64,000 bases of DNA, taken from positions 23,315 to 87,314 of the forward strand of contig NZ_JOGO01000022.1 of NCBI RefSeq assembly GCF_000719475.1, written 5' to 3'. The translations under genes were made by a program, and so were the position numbers. Position 1 is the first letter of the stretch, and every line of letters starts with the position of its first letter. Positions 1 to 9,851 of this stretch are shown piece after piece. The notes under the pieces were generated by a model. That model did no database searches. It was not told the origin of the DNA and worked only from the letters and a program-made list of their open reading frames with translations. This stretch comes from Streptomyces sp. NRRL F-5630. GTDB lineage: Bacteria; Actinomycetota; Actinomycetes; Streptomycetales; Streptomycetaceae.

Positions 1-567
1 CCAGGCGCCCGCCGCGGCCCCCACCTCGGCGGGAGAGGGCGGCTCGGGGAGCAGCGGGACGCGGCGCAGGGGCGGGGTCACGGAGGCGAAGGCGACGGCG
101 GTCGCGGCGGCGCCGTGCACGGACTCGGCGAGGTGGCGCAGGAAGGACGCGACGCTGCCCGAGGTGTCGGCGGTCTGCTCGGCGAGCTGTTCGAGCCGCA
201 CGATCTCGCGGGCGCGCGCGTCGGCGGTCGCCGCGAGCTCGCCCGGCGGGGTGAGGCCCAGGGGCGGCCCGGTGTCCACGAGGTACGTATCCGTGCCGCT
301 GCCGCGCAGCAGGCGCCGCTCCGTCTCCAGCGCCCCCAACTCCCTGCGCCTGGCGAGGTAGTGGGCGGGCGGGCTGTGCGGGGCGAGGCCGAGCAGCGGC
401 GGGCACCAGCGGCGCAGCGCGAAGCCCGTCTGCGTGTCGAAGAAGGTGGTCCCTGCGGCGGGCGCCCCGCCCCCGGGACCGAGCAGGGCCTCGAACGTCC
501 CGAGGCCCAGCTCCTCACGGCGGACACCCTGGCAGTACTGGTCCACCAGCGGCGGCGTTTCGATCAT
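1..567 (-). CDS. Amidohydrolase family protein, N-terminal part (cut by window edge)
   Basis: The frame opens at ATG 567 (MIETPPLVDQYCQGV...) and runs off the left edge, giving 189 residues with no stop. The opening resembles actinobacterial amidohydrolase-family proteins that begin with a 'VDQYC' segment, and 'GTTFFDTQTGFALRRWCPP' is a conserved-looking block. The catalytic metal ligands of the C-terminal part lie outside the window, so substrate and activity cannot be judged. It is transcribed away from the small protein and ctaB on the same strand, 207 bases downstream of the former. The family call rests on recognition of the sequence pattern rather than on visible active-site residues. 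Confidence 0.6.
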   Translation of the reverse strand, partial: MIETPPLVDQYCQGVRREELGLGTFEALLGPGGGAPAAGTTFFDTQTGFALRRWCPPLLGLAPHSPPAHYLARRRELGALETERRLLRGSGTDTYLVDTGPPLGLTPPGELAATADARAREIVRLEQLAEQTADTSGSVASFLRHLAESVHGAAATAVAFASVTPPLRRVPLLPEPPSPAEVGAAAGAW

Positions 568-774
568 CCGGGCCCCCGGCCACGTCCTGCCCCCCGGACT
601 GTCCGGAGCGGCCGTCTCGGGGTCTAACGCGGCGCGGGCTCCGCGGGTGTCGCCGGACACGTGGTTTTCAGCCGCCCCGCGAACCCGGCCGACGCCCAGC
701 CCCTCGGGCGCGCGGGGAGCGGGGGTCCGGGGCGGAGTCCGGGAGCCCGGGAGGTGGCCTTCTCGCGGACGGGC

Positions 775-1158
775 TCAGCCGCCGACCTGGATTCCCGCCA
801 TCCGCTTCCATTCGTACGGTCCCGTCCGCACCTTCGCCGCCAGGTCCCCGTCGAAGGCGTCGTGCAGGGTGATCCCGGCCCGCCCGACCGCGTCCCGCGC
901 GACCGCCGCGTCGTGCGCGAAGAGGTCGCCCCAGCCCCCGTCCTCGCCGACGAGGACGATGCGGGTGCCGCGCTGCCCGACGTAGGCGAGCTGCCCCTCG
1001 GCACCGCCGTGGCGGCGGGCGAAGGCGCCGATCTGCTTGGCGAGCCTCGCGGCCCTGCGCTCCCGGCGCGCGGCCCGCCGCTTGTCGGCGGCGCTCGCGG
1101 GACTCGCGGGACTCCCGGCGGCGGTGGGCTCGGCGCTCTGCTCGGTGTTGTCTGCCAT
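775..1158 (-). CDS. Conserved hypothetical protein, 127 aa
   Basis: I chose ATG 1158 (MADNTEQ...); an in-frame ATG at 1167 is the alternative. The first 30 residues are Ala/Ser/Pro-rich, followed by a strongly basic helix (KRRAARRERRAARLAKQ) and a compact domain ending 'GPYEWKRMAGIQVGG'. The basic helix and conserved C-terminus look like a small soluble actinobacterial protein of unknown role; no catalytic motif is visible. The open frame extends far upstream through ctaB, but that stretch is only a shadow of ctaB on the same strand. It lies 110 bases downstream of the ctaB stop and may share its transcript. Confidence 0.75.
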   Translation of the reverse strand: MADNTEQSAEPTAAGSPASPASAADKRRAARRERRAARLAKQIGAFARRHGGAEGQLAYVGQRGTRIVLVGEDGGWGDLFAHDAAVARDAVGRAGITLHDAFDGDLAAKVRTGPYEWKRMAGIQVGG

Positions 1159-1268
1159 GCCAGGCATGCTACCCACGAGTAGGCCCCGGTATGACAAGAG
1201 GCCCCGCCGTCCGGAGGAGGACGACGGGGCCGAGGCACCGTGGCGCGTACCGCCGTACGCGCGCGGGT

Positions 1269-2216
1269 TCAGCGCAGGAACGGGTCGATCGCGACGGCGA
1301 CGAAGAGGATCGACACGTACGTGATCGACCAGTGGAAGAGGCGCATCTCCTTGAGCTTCGCGCCCGTGATCTCGCCCTTGGCGCGGTGGAGGAGCCCGTG
1401 TGCCTCCCACAGCCAGTAGCCGCCGGACAGGAGGGCGACGACCGTGTAGAACCAGCCGGTGTAGCCGAGCACCGTGAGCAGGAGCGAGACCCCGACCATG
1501 ACCCAGCTGTAGAGCACGATCTGCCGGGCGACGACCTTGTTCCCCGCGATGACCGGGAGCATCGGCACGTTGACGCGGGCGTAGTCGTCCTTGACCCGCA
1601 TCGACAGCGGCCAGTAGTGCGGCGGCGTCCAGAAGAAGATGACGAGGAAGAGGATGACGGCGGCCCAGGAGACCGAGTTCGTCACGGCGGACCAGCCGAT
1701 GAGGACCGGCATGCAGCCCGCGATCCCGCCCCACACGATGTTCTGCGCGGTGCGGCGCTTGAGGATCATCGTGTAGCCGACGACGTACAGGAGGACCGCG
1801 CCGAGCGAGAGGGCGGCCGAGAGCCAGTTGACGAGGAGGCCGAACCACAGCGTGGAGACCACCGCGAGGCCGAGGCCGAAGGCGAGGCCCTCGCGCGGCG
1901 AGATGAGCCCCGTGACCAGGGGGCGCTGCGAGGTCCGGTCCATCAGGGCATCGATGTCGCGGTCGTACCACATGTTGAGCGCGTTGGCGCCGCCCGCGGA
2001 GAGGTAGCCGCCCAAGCACGTCACGAAGACGAGCCACAGATCGGGCACACCCTGTTCCGCGAGGAACATGACCGGGACGGTCGTGATGAGCAGCAACTCG
2101 ATGATCCGCGGTTTGGTCAGCGCCACGAAGCCCTTGAGCCGGGCCCCGGTCGGCCGCCGGCCCGTGCTCGTCCCGAGCGCTCCCGCTGGACGGGATTCAA
2201 CGGCCGTCACGCACAC
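1269..2216 (-). CDS. ctaB: Heme o synthase (protoheme IX farnesyltransferase)
   Basis: This integral membrane prenyltransferase adds a farnesyl group to heme b to make heme o, the precursor of heme a for cytochrome c oxidase. The 315-residue length is normal for the UbiA superfamily. The first Asp-rich motif is seen as '[18 protein letters not shown]' and a second polar loop as '[10 protein letters not shown]'; several hydrophobic spans alternate with short loops, ending '...[10 protein letters not shown]'. The N-terminus [10 protein letters not shown] matches the form I know from Streptomyces, so the start at 2216 is kept. It is divergent from tkt, an arrangement common in Streptomyces. Confidence 0.95.
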   Translation of the reverse strand: MCVTAVESRPAGALGTSTGRRPTGARLKGFVALTKPRIIELLLITTVPVMFLAEQGVPDLWLVFVTCLGGYLSAGGANALNMWYDRDIDALMDRTSQRPLVTGLISPREGLAFGLGLAVVSTLWFGLLVNWLSAALSLGAVLLYVVGYTMILKRRTAQNIVWGGIAGCMPVLIGWSAVTNSVSWAAVILFLVIFFWTPPHYWPLSMRVKDDYARVNVPMLPVIAGNKVVARQIVLYSWVMVGVSLLLTVLGYTGWFYTVVALLSGGYWLWEAHGLLHRAKGEITGAKLKEMRLFHWSITYVSILFVAVAIDPFLR

Positions 2217-2721
2217 CCCTGACAGAGACTTTTCTCAAGCGAGCCCACAAGAGTGTCCGGATTGGCGCCGGAAAGGGGGGCTCACGCGTACCACGCCACT
2301 CTAGACGGCCCCTCTCTTCGCCCCTTCGCGGGGGTCGCTCGTGTTGGGCGCCCCGCGCGCGTGTGCGAGCGGGCTCCCCCGGCGGCGGGGAACGGGTCCC
2401 GCCGCACCGTCCGCACGCGTACGGAGCGGCCCCTTCGGTGACGCTCGGTCGCGCTCCGCGAGGCCCGGCGCGGATGAGCGCGGGGGCGCACGTGCGGGCG
2501 CTGGAATGAGCGTGCTCCGGCACAGATGTCGCGGTGTGCCACGGAGGCTTTCCGGGCAGGCGGGACAAGGGTTGTGGGCCTTCGGGAGGCGGAACGGGCC
2601 CGTCTTCGGCACCCTGGGAATCAGGCGCGGAGACGCGGACGTTTCCAGGGGTAGGCTCGACGCCGTCCGGTGTACGCAAAGTCACCGGCATTCGACATGT
2701 GGAGAGGAGCCCTGACTCAGG
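2217..2721. other. 505-bp divergent intergenic region ctaB/tkt
   Basis: No convincing gene. It must hold the divergent promoters. A -10-like TAGGCT lies at 2652-2657 for the plus-strand tkt operon without a clear -35. For ctaB a minus-strand TAGAGT sits near 2300. A short CCCC-TTCGC-GGGG hairpin lies at about 2321-2333. Open frames here lack the codon-position bias of the neighbours. Confidence 0.5.
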
Positions 2722-4824
2722 GTGAGCACCAAGCCGACCACCACAGATTTCGAGTGGACCGAACTGGATCAGCGGGCCGTAGACACCGCGCGTGTACTGG
2801 CCGCGGACGCCGTGCAGAAGGTCGGCAACGGCCATCCCGGTACGGCGATGAGCCTGGCCCCGGCCGCGTACACCCTCTTCCAGAAGGTGATGCGGCACGA
2901 CCCGTCCGACCCGGACTGGACCGGGCGCGACCGATTCGTGCTGTCCGCGGGACATTCCTCGCTCACGCTCTACACGCAGCTCTACCTGGCCGGTTTCGGC
3001 CTGGAGCTCGCGGACCTGGAGGCCTTCCGCACCTGGGGCTCGAAGACCCCCGGGCACCCGGAGTACGGGCACACCAAGGGCGTCGAGACGACGACCGGAC
3101 CGCTCGGCCAGGGCGTCGCCAACGCCGTGGGCATGGCGATGGCCGCGCGCTACGAGCGGGGGCTCTTCGACCCCGAGGCGCCGCGGGGCACCTCCCCGTT
3201 CGACCACCACATCTACGCGATCGCCGGGGACGGCTGCCTCCAGGAGGGCATCTCCGCCGAGGCGTCCTCGCTCGCCGGGCACCAGAAGCTCGGCAACCTG
3301 ATCCTGCTGTGGGACGACAACCACATCTCGATCGAGGGCGACACCGAGACTGCGGTCTCCGAGGAGACCACCAAGCGGTACGAGGCGTACGGCTGGCACG
3401 TGCAGCGCGTCGAGCCGAAGGCCGACGGCGACCTGGACCCGGCCGCGCTCTACGCCGCGATCCAGGCGGCGAAGGCCGAGACGGAGCGCCCCTCCTTCAT
3501 CGCGATGCGCTCGATCATCGCCTGGCCGGCGCCCCACGCGCAGAACACCGAGGCCGCGCACGGCTCGGCGCTCGGCGAGGAGGAGGTCGCCGCGACGAAG
3601 CGCGTGCTCGGCTTCGACCCCGAGAAGCACTTCGACGTCGCGGACGAGGTCCTCGCGCACACGCGCCGGGCCCTGGAGCGCGGCAAGGCGCAGCGCGCGG
3701 AGTGGGAGAAGAGCTTCGCCGACTGGCGTGCCGCCCACCCCGAGCACGCCGCGCGCTTCGACCGCGTCGCCGCGACCGAGCTGCCCGAGGGCTGGGAGGA
3801 GCACCTCCCCGTCTTCGAGACCGGCACCTCGCTCGCCACGCGCGCCGCCTCCGGCAAGGTCCTCCAGGCGCTCGGCCCGGTGATCCCCGAGCTGTGGGGC
3901 GGCTCCGCCGACCTCGCGGGCTCGAACAACACGACGATCGACAAGACGTCGTCGTTCCTCCCCGAGGGCAACCCGCTCCCCGAGGCCGACCCGTACGGCC
4001 GCACGGTGCACTTCGGCATCCGCGAGCACGCGATGGCCGCCGAGCTGAACGGCATCACGCTGCACGGCAACACGCGCGCCTTCGGCGGAACGTTCCTGAC
4101 GTTCTCCGACTACATGCGCAACGCGGTCCGCCTGTCCGCGCTCATGACGCTGCCGGTCACCTACGTCTTCACGCACGACTCGATCGGCCTCGGCGAGGAC
4201 GGCCCGACCCACCAGCCGGTCGAGCACGTCGCCTCGCTGCGCGCCATCCCGGGCCTCCACGTGGTCCGTCCGGCCGACGCGAACGAGACCGCCCTCGCCT
4301 GGCGGGAGATCCTGCGCCGCTACACGAAGGTGTACGGCGAGGGCCACCCGCACGCGCTGATCCTCACCCGCCAGGGCGTGCCCACGTACGCGCCGAACGA
4401 GGACGCGGCGAAGGGCGGCTACGTGCTGCTCGACGCCGAGGACGCCGAGGGGCGGACGGTCACTCCGGACGTCGTCCTCATCGGCACCGGCTCCGAGGTC
4501 CAGCTCGCCGTCGAGGCGCGGGAACTGCTCCGCGCCCAGGGGGTCGCCGCGCGCGTCGTGTCGATGCCCTCGGTCGAGTGGTTCGAGGAGCAGGACGCGG
4601 GGTACCGGGAGTCGGTGCTGCCGGCCGCCGTCACGGCGCGGGTCGCGGTCGAGGCCGGTATCGGCCTGACCTGGCACCGCTTCGTGGGCGACGCGGGCCG
4701 CATCGTCTCGCTGGAGCACTTCGGTGCCTCGGCGGACGGCAAGCTGCTCTTCCGCGAGTACGGCTTCACCGGCGAGGCGGTCGCCGCCGCCGCGCGGGAA
4801 TCCCTCGACGCCGCCCGGCGCTGA
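2722..4824 (+). CDS. tkt: Transketolase
   Basis: Thiamine-diphosphate enzyme of the non-oxidative pentose phosphate pathway, moving two-carbon ketol units between sugar phosphates in the cytoplasm. 700 residues, the usual length. Start is GTG 2722 ([12 protein letters not shown]). Visible are the 'GNGHPG' motif at residues 35-40, the ThDP/Mg-binding GDG at 169-171 followed by an Asn-containing segment ([12 protein letters not shown]), and the central pyrimidine domain with '[18 protein letters not shown]'. It is the first gene of the tkt-tal-zwf-opcA-pgl set; tal follows 33 bases later. Confidence 0.97.
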   Translation: MSTKPTTTDFEWTELDQRAVDTARVLAADAVQKVGNGHPGTAMSLAPAAYTLFQKVMRHDPSDPDWTGRDRFVLSAGHSSLTLYTQLYLAGFGLELADLEAFRTWGSKTPGHPEYGHTKGVETTTGPLGQGVANAVGMAMAARYERGLFDPEAPRGTSPFDHHIYAIAGDGCLQEGISAEASSLAGHQKLGNLILLWDDNHISIEGDTETAVSEETTKRYEAYGWHVQRVEPKADGDLDPAALYAAIQAAKAETERPSFIAMRSIIAWPAPHAQNTEAAHGSALGEEEVAATKRVLGFDPEKHFDVADEVLAHTRRALERGKAQRAEWEKSFADWRAAHPEHAARFDRVAATELPEGWEEHLPVFETGTSLATRAASGKVLQALGPVIPELWGGSADLAGSNNTTIDKTSSFLPEGNPLPEADPYGRTVHFGIREHAMAAELNGITLHGNTRAFGGTFLTFSDYMRNAVRLSALMTLPVTYVFTHDSIGLGEDGPTHQPVEHVASLRAIPGLHVVRPADANETALAWREILRRYTKVYGEGHPHALILTRQGVPTYAPNEDAAKGGYVLLDAEDAEGRTVTPDVVLIGTGSEVQLAVEARELLRAQGVAARVVSMPSVEWFEEQDAGYRESVLPAAVTARVAVEAGIGLTWHRFVGDAGRIVSLEHFGASADGKLLFREYGFTGEAVAAAARESLDAARR

Positions 4825-4857
4825 CGCGAACAGACACTCTAAGGAGATGCAATTCCC

Positions 4858-5976
4858 ATGACAGACGCACTCAAGCGCCTCTCCGACGAAGGCGTCGCGA
4901 TCTGGCTGGACGACCTGTCGCGCAAGCGCATCACGTCCGGCAACCTGAGCGAGCTGATCGACGACCGGCACGTCGTCGGGGTCACGACCAACCCGTCGAT
5001 CTTCCAGAAGGCGATCTCGCAGGGCGACGGCTACGACACCCAGGTCACCGACCTCGCCGCGCGCCGCGTCACGGTGGAGGAGGCGATCCGCATGATCACC
5101 ACCGCCGACGTCCGTGACGCCGCCGACGTGCTGCGCCCCGTCTTCGACGCGAGCGGCGGCACCGACGGCCGGGTCTCGATCGAGGTGGACCCGCGGCTCG
5201 CCCACAACACCCGGGCCACGGTCGCCGAGGCCAAGCAGCTCGCGTGGCTGGTCGACCGCCCCAACACCTTCATCAAGATCCCGGCGACCGAGGCCGGCCT
5301 GCCGGCGATCACCGAGACCATCGGCCGGGGCATCAGCGTCAACGTGACGCTGATCTTCTCCCTGGAGCGCTACCGCCTCGTGATGGACGCCTACCTGGCG
5401 GGCCTGGAGAAGGCGAAGGCCGCGGGGCTCGACCTCTCCGAGATCCACTCGGTGGCCTCCTTCTTCGTGTCGCGCGTCGACACCGAGATCGACAAGCGCC
5501 TCGACGCGATCGGCACCGACGAGGCCAAGGCCGCCAAGGGCAAGGCCGCCGTCGCCAACGCGCGTCTCGCCTACCAGGCGTACGAGGAGGTCTTCTCCTC
5601 CGAGCGCTGGGCCGCCCTCGACAAGGCGCACGCGAACAAGCAGCGTCCGCTGTGGGCCTCGACCGGCGTCAAGGACCCCTCGCTGCCCGACACGCTGTAC
5701 GTCGACGCGCTCGTCGCGCCGAACACGGTGAACACCATGCCGGAGGCGACCCTGGAGGCCGTGGGCGACCACGGCGAGATCACCGGGAACACAATCGCCG
5801 GGTCGTACGAGGAGGCGCAGGCCGTCATCGACGGGCTCGCCACGTTCGGCATCTCGTACGACGAGGTCGTGGAGCTCCTGGAGAGGGAAGGCGTCGACAA
5901 GTTCGAGGTCTCCTGGAACGACCTGCTCAAGTCGACCGAGGCGGAGCTCAAGCGCCTCGCCCCCTCGGAGGGCTGA
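4858..5976 (+). CDS. tal: Transaldolase
   Basis: Transfers a dihydroxyacetone unit from sedoheptulose 7-phosphate to glyceraldehyde 3-phosphate through a Schiff base. 372 residues, typical of the longer actinobacterial class. The Schiff-base lysine is most likely Lys140 in '[11 protein letters not shown]', and '[12 protein letters not shown]' is the family N-terminal motif. A strong ribosome site (AAGGAGATG) precedes ATG 4858. It sits between tkt and zwf; its stop is five bases before the proposed zwf start, so translation is probably coupled. Confidence 0.97.
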   Translation: MTDALKRLSDEGVAIWLDDLSRKRITSGNLSELIDDRHVVGVTTNPSIFQKAISQGDGYDTQVTDLAARRVTVEEAIRMITTADVRDAADVLRPVFDASGGTDGRVSIEVDPRLAHNTRATVAEAKQLAWLVDRPNTFIKIPATEAGLPAITETIGRGISVNVTLIFSLERYRLVMDAYLAGLEKAKAAGLDLSEIHSVASFFVSRVDTEIDKRLDAIGTDEAKAAKGKAAVANARLAYQAYEEVFSSERWAALDKAHANKQRPLWASTGVKDPSLPDTLYVDALVAPNTVNTMPEATLEAVGDHGEITGNTIAGSYEEAQAVIDGLATFGISYDEVVELLEREGVDKFEVSWNDLLKSTEAELKRLAPSEG

Positions 5977-5981
5977 TCACC

Positions 5982-7514
5982 TTGACCGCTCAGCACGGAG
6001 CCAACCCGCTCCGTGACGCCGCGGACCGACGGCTCCCGCGTATCGCGGGGCCGTCGGGCCTGGTCATCTTCGGCGTCACGGGGGACCTCTCGCGCAAGAA
6101 GCTGATGCCCGCCGTCTACGACCTGGCCAACCGCGGCCTGCTGCCGCCGGGCTTCTCCCTCATCGGCTTCGCGCGCCGCGACTGGGAGGACGAGGACTTC
6201 GCCCAGGTCGTGCACGACGCGGTGAAGGAGCACGCCCGCACGCCGTTCCGCGAGGAGGTCTGGCAGCAGCTCTTCCAGGGGATGCGCTTCGTCCAGGGCG
6301 CCTTCGACGACGACCAGGCGTTCGAGACCCTCAAGGCCACGATCGACGAACTCGACAAGGCGCAGGGCACGGGCGGCAACTTCGCCTTCTACCTCTCGGT
6401 GCCGCCGAAGTTCTTCCCCGACGTCGTCCAGCAGCTCAAGAAGCACGGCCTCGCCGACGCCCCCGAGGGCGCCTGGCGGCGCGCGGTCATCGAGAAGCCC
6501 TTCGGGCACGACCTCGCCTCGGCCAAGGAGCTGAACGCGATCGTCCACGAGGTCTTCGACCCCGACCAGGTCTTCCGCATCGACCACTACCTCGGCAAGG
6601 AGACCGTCCAGAACATCCTGGCGCTCCGCTTCGCCAACCAGATGTTCGAGCCGATCTGGAACCGCTCGTACGTCGACCACGTGCAGATCACGATGGCCGA
6701 GGACATCGGCATCGGGGGTCGCGCCGGCTACTACGACGGCATCGGCGCCGCCCGCGACGTCATCCAGAACCACCTGCTCCAGCTCATGGCGCTCACCGCC
6801 ATGGAGGAGCCCGCCTCCTTCGACGCCGACGCGCTCGTCGCGGAGAAGACGAAGGTGCTGCGCGCCGTGCGCCTCCCGGCCGACCTCGGCCGCGACACCG
6901 TGCGCGGCCAGTACGCGGCGGGCTGGCAGGGCGGCGAACGGGCCGTGGGCTACCTCGAAGAGGACGGCATCGACCCCAAGTCGAAGACCGACACCTACGC
7001 GGCGATCAAGCTCGGCGTCGACAACCGGCGCTGGGCCGGGGTGCCGTTCTACCTGCGCACCGGCAAGCGGCTCGGCCGCCGCGTCACCGAGATCGCGATC
7101 GTCTTCCAGCGCGCCCCGCACTCCCCCTTCGACCAGACCGCCACGGAGGAGCTGGGGCAGAACGCCCTGGTCATCCGCGTGCAGCCGGACGAGGGCGTGA
7201 CGGTGCGCTTCGGCTCGAAGGTCCCCGGCACCTCGATGGAGGTACGGGACGTGTCGATGGACTTCGCCTACGGCGAGTCCTTCACCGAGTCGAGCCCCGA
7301 GGCGTACGAGCGGCTCATCCTCGACGTCCTCCTCGGCGACGCGAACCTCTTCCCGCGCACGGAGGAGGTCGAGCTGTCCTGGAAGATCCTCGACCCCATC
7401 GAGGAGCACTGGAACCGCCACGGCAGGCCCGCCCAGTACCCCTCGGGTACCTGGGGCCCCACCGAGGCGGACGACATGCTCCGACGCGACGGACGGAGCT
7501 GGAGGCGGCCATGA
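5982..7514 (+). CDS. zwf: Glucose-6-phosphate dehydrogenase (TTG start)
   Basis: Oxidises glucose 6-phosphate to 6-phosphogluconolactone with NADP, the entry to the oxidative pentose phosphate pathway. The open frame runs far upstream through tal, but homologous sequence begins only at 'NPLRDAADRRLPRIAGP'. The best start is TTG 5982, preceded at a good distance by GGAGGG at the end of tal, giving 510 residues. The nucleotide-binding 'GVTGDLSRKK' is at residues 31-40 and the catalytic 'RIDHYLGKE' at 199-207. The stop overlaps the opcA start as ATGA. Confidence 0.95.
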   Translation: MTAQHGANPLRDAADRRLPRIAGPSGLVIFGVTGDLSRKKLMPAVYDLANRGLLPPGFSLIGFARRDWEDEDFAQVVHDAVKEHARTPFREEVWQQLFQGMRFVQGAFDDDQAFETLKATIDELDKAQGTGGNFAFYLSVPPKFFPDVVQQLKKHGLADAPEGAWRRAVIEKPFGHDLASAKELNAIVHEVFDPDQVFRIDHYLGKETVQNILALRFANQMFEPIWNRSYVDHVQITMAEDIGIGGRAGYYDGIGAARDVIQNHLLQLMALTAMEEPASFDADALVAEKTKVLRAVRLPADLGRDTVRGQYAAGWQGGERAVGYLEEDGIDPKSKTDTYAAIKLGVDNRRWAGVPFYLRTGKRLGRRVTEIAIVFQRAPHSPFDQTATEELGQNALVIRVQPDEGVTVRFGSKVPGTSMEVRDVSMDFAYGESFTESSPEAYERLILDVLLGDANLFPRTEEVELSWKILDPIEEHWNRHGRPAQYPSGTWGPTEADDMLRRDGRSWRRP

Positions 7515-8623
7515 AGATCGATCTCACGGACACCACGTCCAGCAAGATCAACAAGGCGCTCGTCCAGGGCCGCCGCTCGCTCGGCGCGCCCACCGTCGGC
7601 ATGGTGCTCACCCTCGTCATCGTCACCGACGAGGAGAACGCCTACGACGCGCTGCGCGCCGCGCACGACGCCTCGCGCGAGCACCCCTCGCGCATCCTCG
7701 TCGTCATCAAGCGCGTCTCCCGGGGCCCCCGCGATCGCGCCACGACCCGCCTCGACGCCGAGGTCCAGCTCGGTGGCGACACCGGCAACGGCACCGGCGA
7801 GACGGTCATGCTGCGGCTGTACGGCGAGGTGGGCGACCACGCCCAGTCCGTCGTGCTCCCGCTGCTGCTCCCGGACGCGCCCGTCGTCGTGTGGTGGCCG
7901 GTCAACGCGCCGGAGAACCCGGCGAAGGACCCGCTGGGCGCCCTCGCGCAGCGCAGGGTCACCGACTCCTACGCGGCCGAGCAGCCCATCCACGAGCTGA
8001 AGGCCCGCGCCGAGACGTACACGCCGGGGGACACCGACCTGGCCTGGACGCGGATCACGCCGTGGCGCTCGATGCTCGCGGCGGCGCTCGACCAGGTGGC
8101 CTGCGAGGTCACCTCGGTCGAGGTCCAGGGCGAGGAGTACAACCCGAGCGTGGAACTCCTCGCGATGTGGCTCGGCCACCGCCTCGCCGTCCCCGTCAAG
8201 CGCACCGCCTCGGAGGGCCCCGGGCTCACCTCGGTGCACATGGAGTCGGACTGCGGACCGGTCGTGCTCGACCGCAACGACGGCTCGCTCGCGACGCTGT
8301 CCGTCGAGGGCCAGCCGGACCGCGCGGTGGCGCTCAAGCGCCGCGAGACGGCGGAGCTGATCGCCGAGGAGCTGCGCAGGCTCGACCCGGACGACACCTA
8401 CGCCGCGGCGCTGAAGTTCGGCGTCGACCGGCTCGACGAGCCGGCCGGGGCACAGACCGCGCCGACGCCCCAGGAGGCGGCGGCGGAGGCGGCCGAGACG
8501 GCCGAGACGGGGACGGGGACGCCGCAGGGCGGCACCGAGGCCCGCACGGGGGCGGCGAAGAAGACGGCGGCGCGCAAGTCCGCCAAGTCCACCGCTTCCG
8601 CGAGGAAGGCGACCACGTCATGA
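7511..8623 (+). CDS. opcA: Glucose-6-phosphate dehydrogenase assembly protein OpcA
   Basis: OpcA is an accessory factor for active G6PDH oligomers, known from cyanobacteria and actinobacteria. It has no catalytic residues of its own. 370 residues starting MKIDLTDTTSSKINKAL; the central 'LLLPDAPVVVWWPVNAPENPAKDPLG' block is typical. The last ~55 residues are an Ala/Thr/Lys-rich tail (ARKSAKSTASARKATTS), likely disordered. It overlaps zwf and pgl by four bases each, so the three are probably translationally coupled. Confidence 0.93.
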   Translation: MKIDLTDTTSSKINKALVQGRRSLGAPTVGMVLTLVIVTDEENAYDALRAAHDASREHPSRILVVIKRVSRGPRDRATTRLDAEVQLGGDTGNGTGETVMLRLYGEVGDHAQSVVLPLLLPDAPVVVWWPVNAPENPAKDPLGALAQRRVTDSYAAEQPIHELKARAETYTPGDTDLAWTRITPWRSMLAAALDQVACEVTSVEVQGEEYNPSVELLAMWLGHRLAVPVKRTASEGPGLTSVHMESDCGPVVLDRNDGSLATLSVEGQPDRAVALKRRETAELIAEELRRLDPDDTYAAALKFGVDRLDEPAGAQTAPTPQEAAAEAAETAETGTGTPQGGTEARTGAAKKTAARKSAKSTASARKATTS

Positions 8624-9402
8624 GCACCACGCCCGAACTCGTCGTCCACCAGGACAAGACCGAGATGGCCGCGGCGGCCGCCGCACGGCTGGTCACCCTG
8701 ATCGTCGAGGCCCAGGCCGAGCGCGGCAGCGCCTCGGTCGCCCTCACGGGAGGCCGCAACGGCAACGGGCTGCTCGAGGCCCTCGCCGAGGAGCCGGGGC
8801 GTGACGCGATCGACTGGGGCCGCCTGGAGATCTGGTGGAGCGACGAGCGCTACCTGCCCGACGGCGACCCCGAGCGCAACGCGACGCAGGCGCGCGAGGC
8901 GCTGCTCGCGCGGGTGCCGCTCGACCCGGGCCAGGTCCACGAGATGCCCGCCTCGGACGGCCCGTACGAGCCGGACGCGGCGGCCCAGGTCTACGCGGCC
9001 GAACTCGCCGACGCGGCCTCGCGCGCCGGCTCGCACGGCGCCGTCCCGGCCTTCGACGTGCTCCTGCTCGGCGTCGGCCCGGACACGCACGTGGCCTCGC
9101 TCTTCCCCGAGCAGCCCGGCGTGCGCGAGCGGGACCGCTCGGTCATCGCGGTCCACGGCGCCCCGAAGCCCCCGCCGACCCGCCTCTCGCTGACCCTCCC
9201 CGCGATCCGCGCGGCCCGCGAGGTCTGGCTCCTGGCTGCGGGCGAGGACAAGGCCGAGGCGGTCCGCATCGCCCTCTCGGGGACGGGCGAGCTCCAGGCC
9301 CCCGCGGCGGGCGCCTACGGCACCCGCCGCACCCTGTGGCTCCTCGACACGGACGCGGCGTCCAAGCTGCCGCCCGAGCTGTACCCGAGGGACGTGGCCT
9401 GA
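8620..9402 (+). CDS. pgl: 6-phosphogluconolactonase
   Basis: Hydrolyses 6-phosphogluconolactone made by Zwf. 260 residues from ATG 8620 (MSTTPELVVHQDKTEMAAAAAARL), overlapping the opcA stop. Family features are 'IWWSDERYLPDGDPERNATQA' and 'LLLGVGPDTHVASLFPEQP'. The frame is also open upstream inside opcA, but that part is a shadow. A strong hairpin follows the stop, so this looks like the last gene of the pentose-phosphate operon. Confidence 0.95.
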   Translation: MSTTPELVVHQDKTEMAAAAAARLVTLIVEAQAERGSASVALTGGRNGNGLLEALAEEPGRDAIDWGRLEIWWSDERYLPDGDPERNATQAREALLARVPLDPGQVHEMPASDGPYEPDAAAQVYAAELADAASRAGSHGAVPAFDVLLLGVGPDTHVASLFPEQPGVRERDRSVIAVHGAPKPPPTRLSLTLPAIRAAREVWLLAAGEDKAEAVRIALSGTGELQAPAAGAYGTRRTLWLLDTDAASKLPPELYPRDVA

Positions 9403-9416
9403 GCCATCCGCACCAT

Positions 9417-9451
9417 CGAAGGCCCGCCCCGGACACCGGCGCGGGCCTTCG
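9417..9451 (+). terminator. Hairpin terminator after pgl
   Basis: Perfect 11-bp stem (CGAAGGCCCGC / GCGGGCCTTCG) with a 13-base loop, starting 14 bases after the pgl stop. There is no T-run, which is normal for Streptomyces. It closes the tkt-pgl operon and faces the minus-strand ORF from 9.8 kb. Confidence 0.75.
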
Positions 9452-9484
9452 GCGTACGCGGGCCCGGGGCCACCTGCTCGTCGG

Positions 9485-9807
9485 TCAGCGGGGGCACCGT
9501 CCCCGGGGGCGGGCGAGCCCGGACGCCGCCGCCGGTGCGCCGCGCGCGTTTCCGCCTCGCCCAGGCCGTACCCACCACCGTCCCGCTCGCGCGTCAGCAC
9601 CCGGTGCTCGGCGCGGTAGCGGCGCGGCGCCGACGAGCCCCCGCTGAAGCGCGCGAGCGTCTCGCGCACCTCGTCCTTCGCGGAGGCCCGGCCGGGCACG
9701 CCCGCGGCCTCGGCCAGACGCGTCAGCAGTGCGGCGCGGACCCGCTGCTTCGCGGCTACGGAGCTGAGGCGGTCCTCGCCGACGCGCCCGGCCAGACGCC
9801 GGGGCAC
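9485..9807 (-). pseudogene. Small conserved ORF downstream of pgi, probably frameshifted at its 3' end
   Basis: Downstream of pgi a minus-strand frame with clear Streptomyces codon bias encodes '...RRLAGRVGEDRLSSVAAKQRVRAALLTRLAEAAGVPGRASAKDEV...' ending near 'GGGYGLGEAETRA'. The likely start is GTG 9807. In this frame no stop occurs until about 8398, deep in antisense of pgl and past the pgl terminator, which is implausible. A shift into the neighbouring frame near 9540-9560 would end it at 9485. So it is either a frameshifted gene or a sequencing error in a short conserved gene. Function unknown. The given end assumes the shift. Confidence 0.4.
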
Positions 9808-9851
9808 CCGTGCGGGCAGCCGCCCCGGCGTGTCGGCACACAGGCGGTCGC

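Noticed and set aside
2197..5772. 1191-codon minus-strand open frame across tkt and tal
   Set aside because: A shadow of the two real genes on the other strand, with no family similarity.
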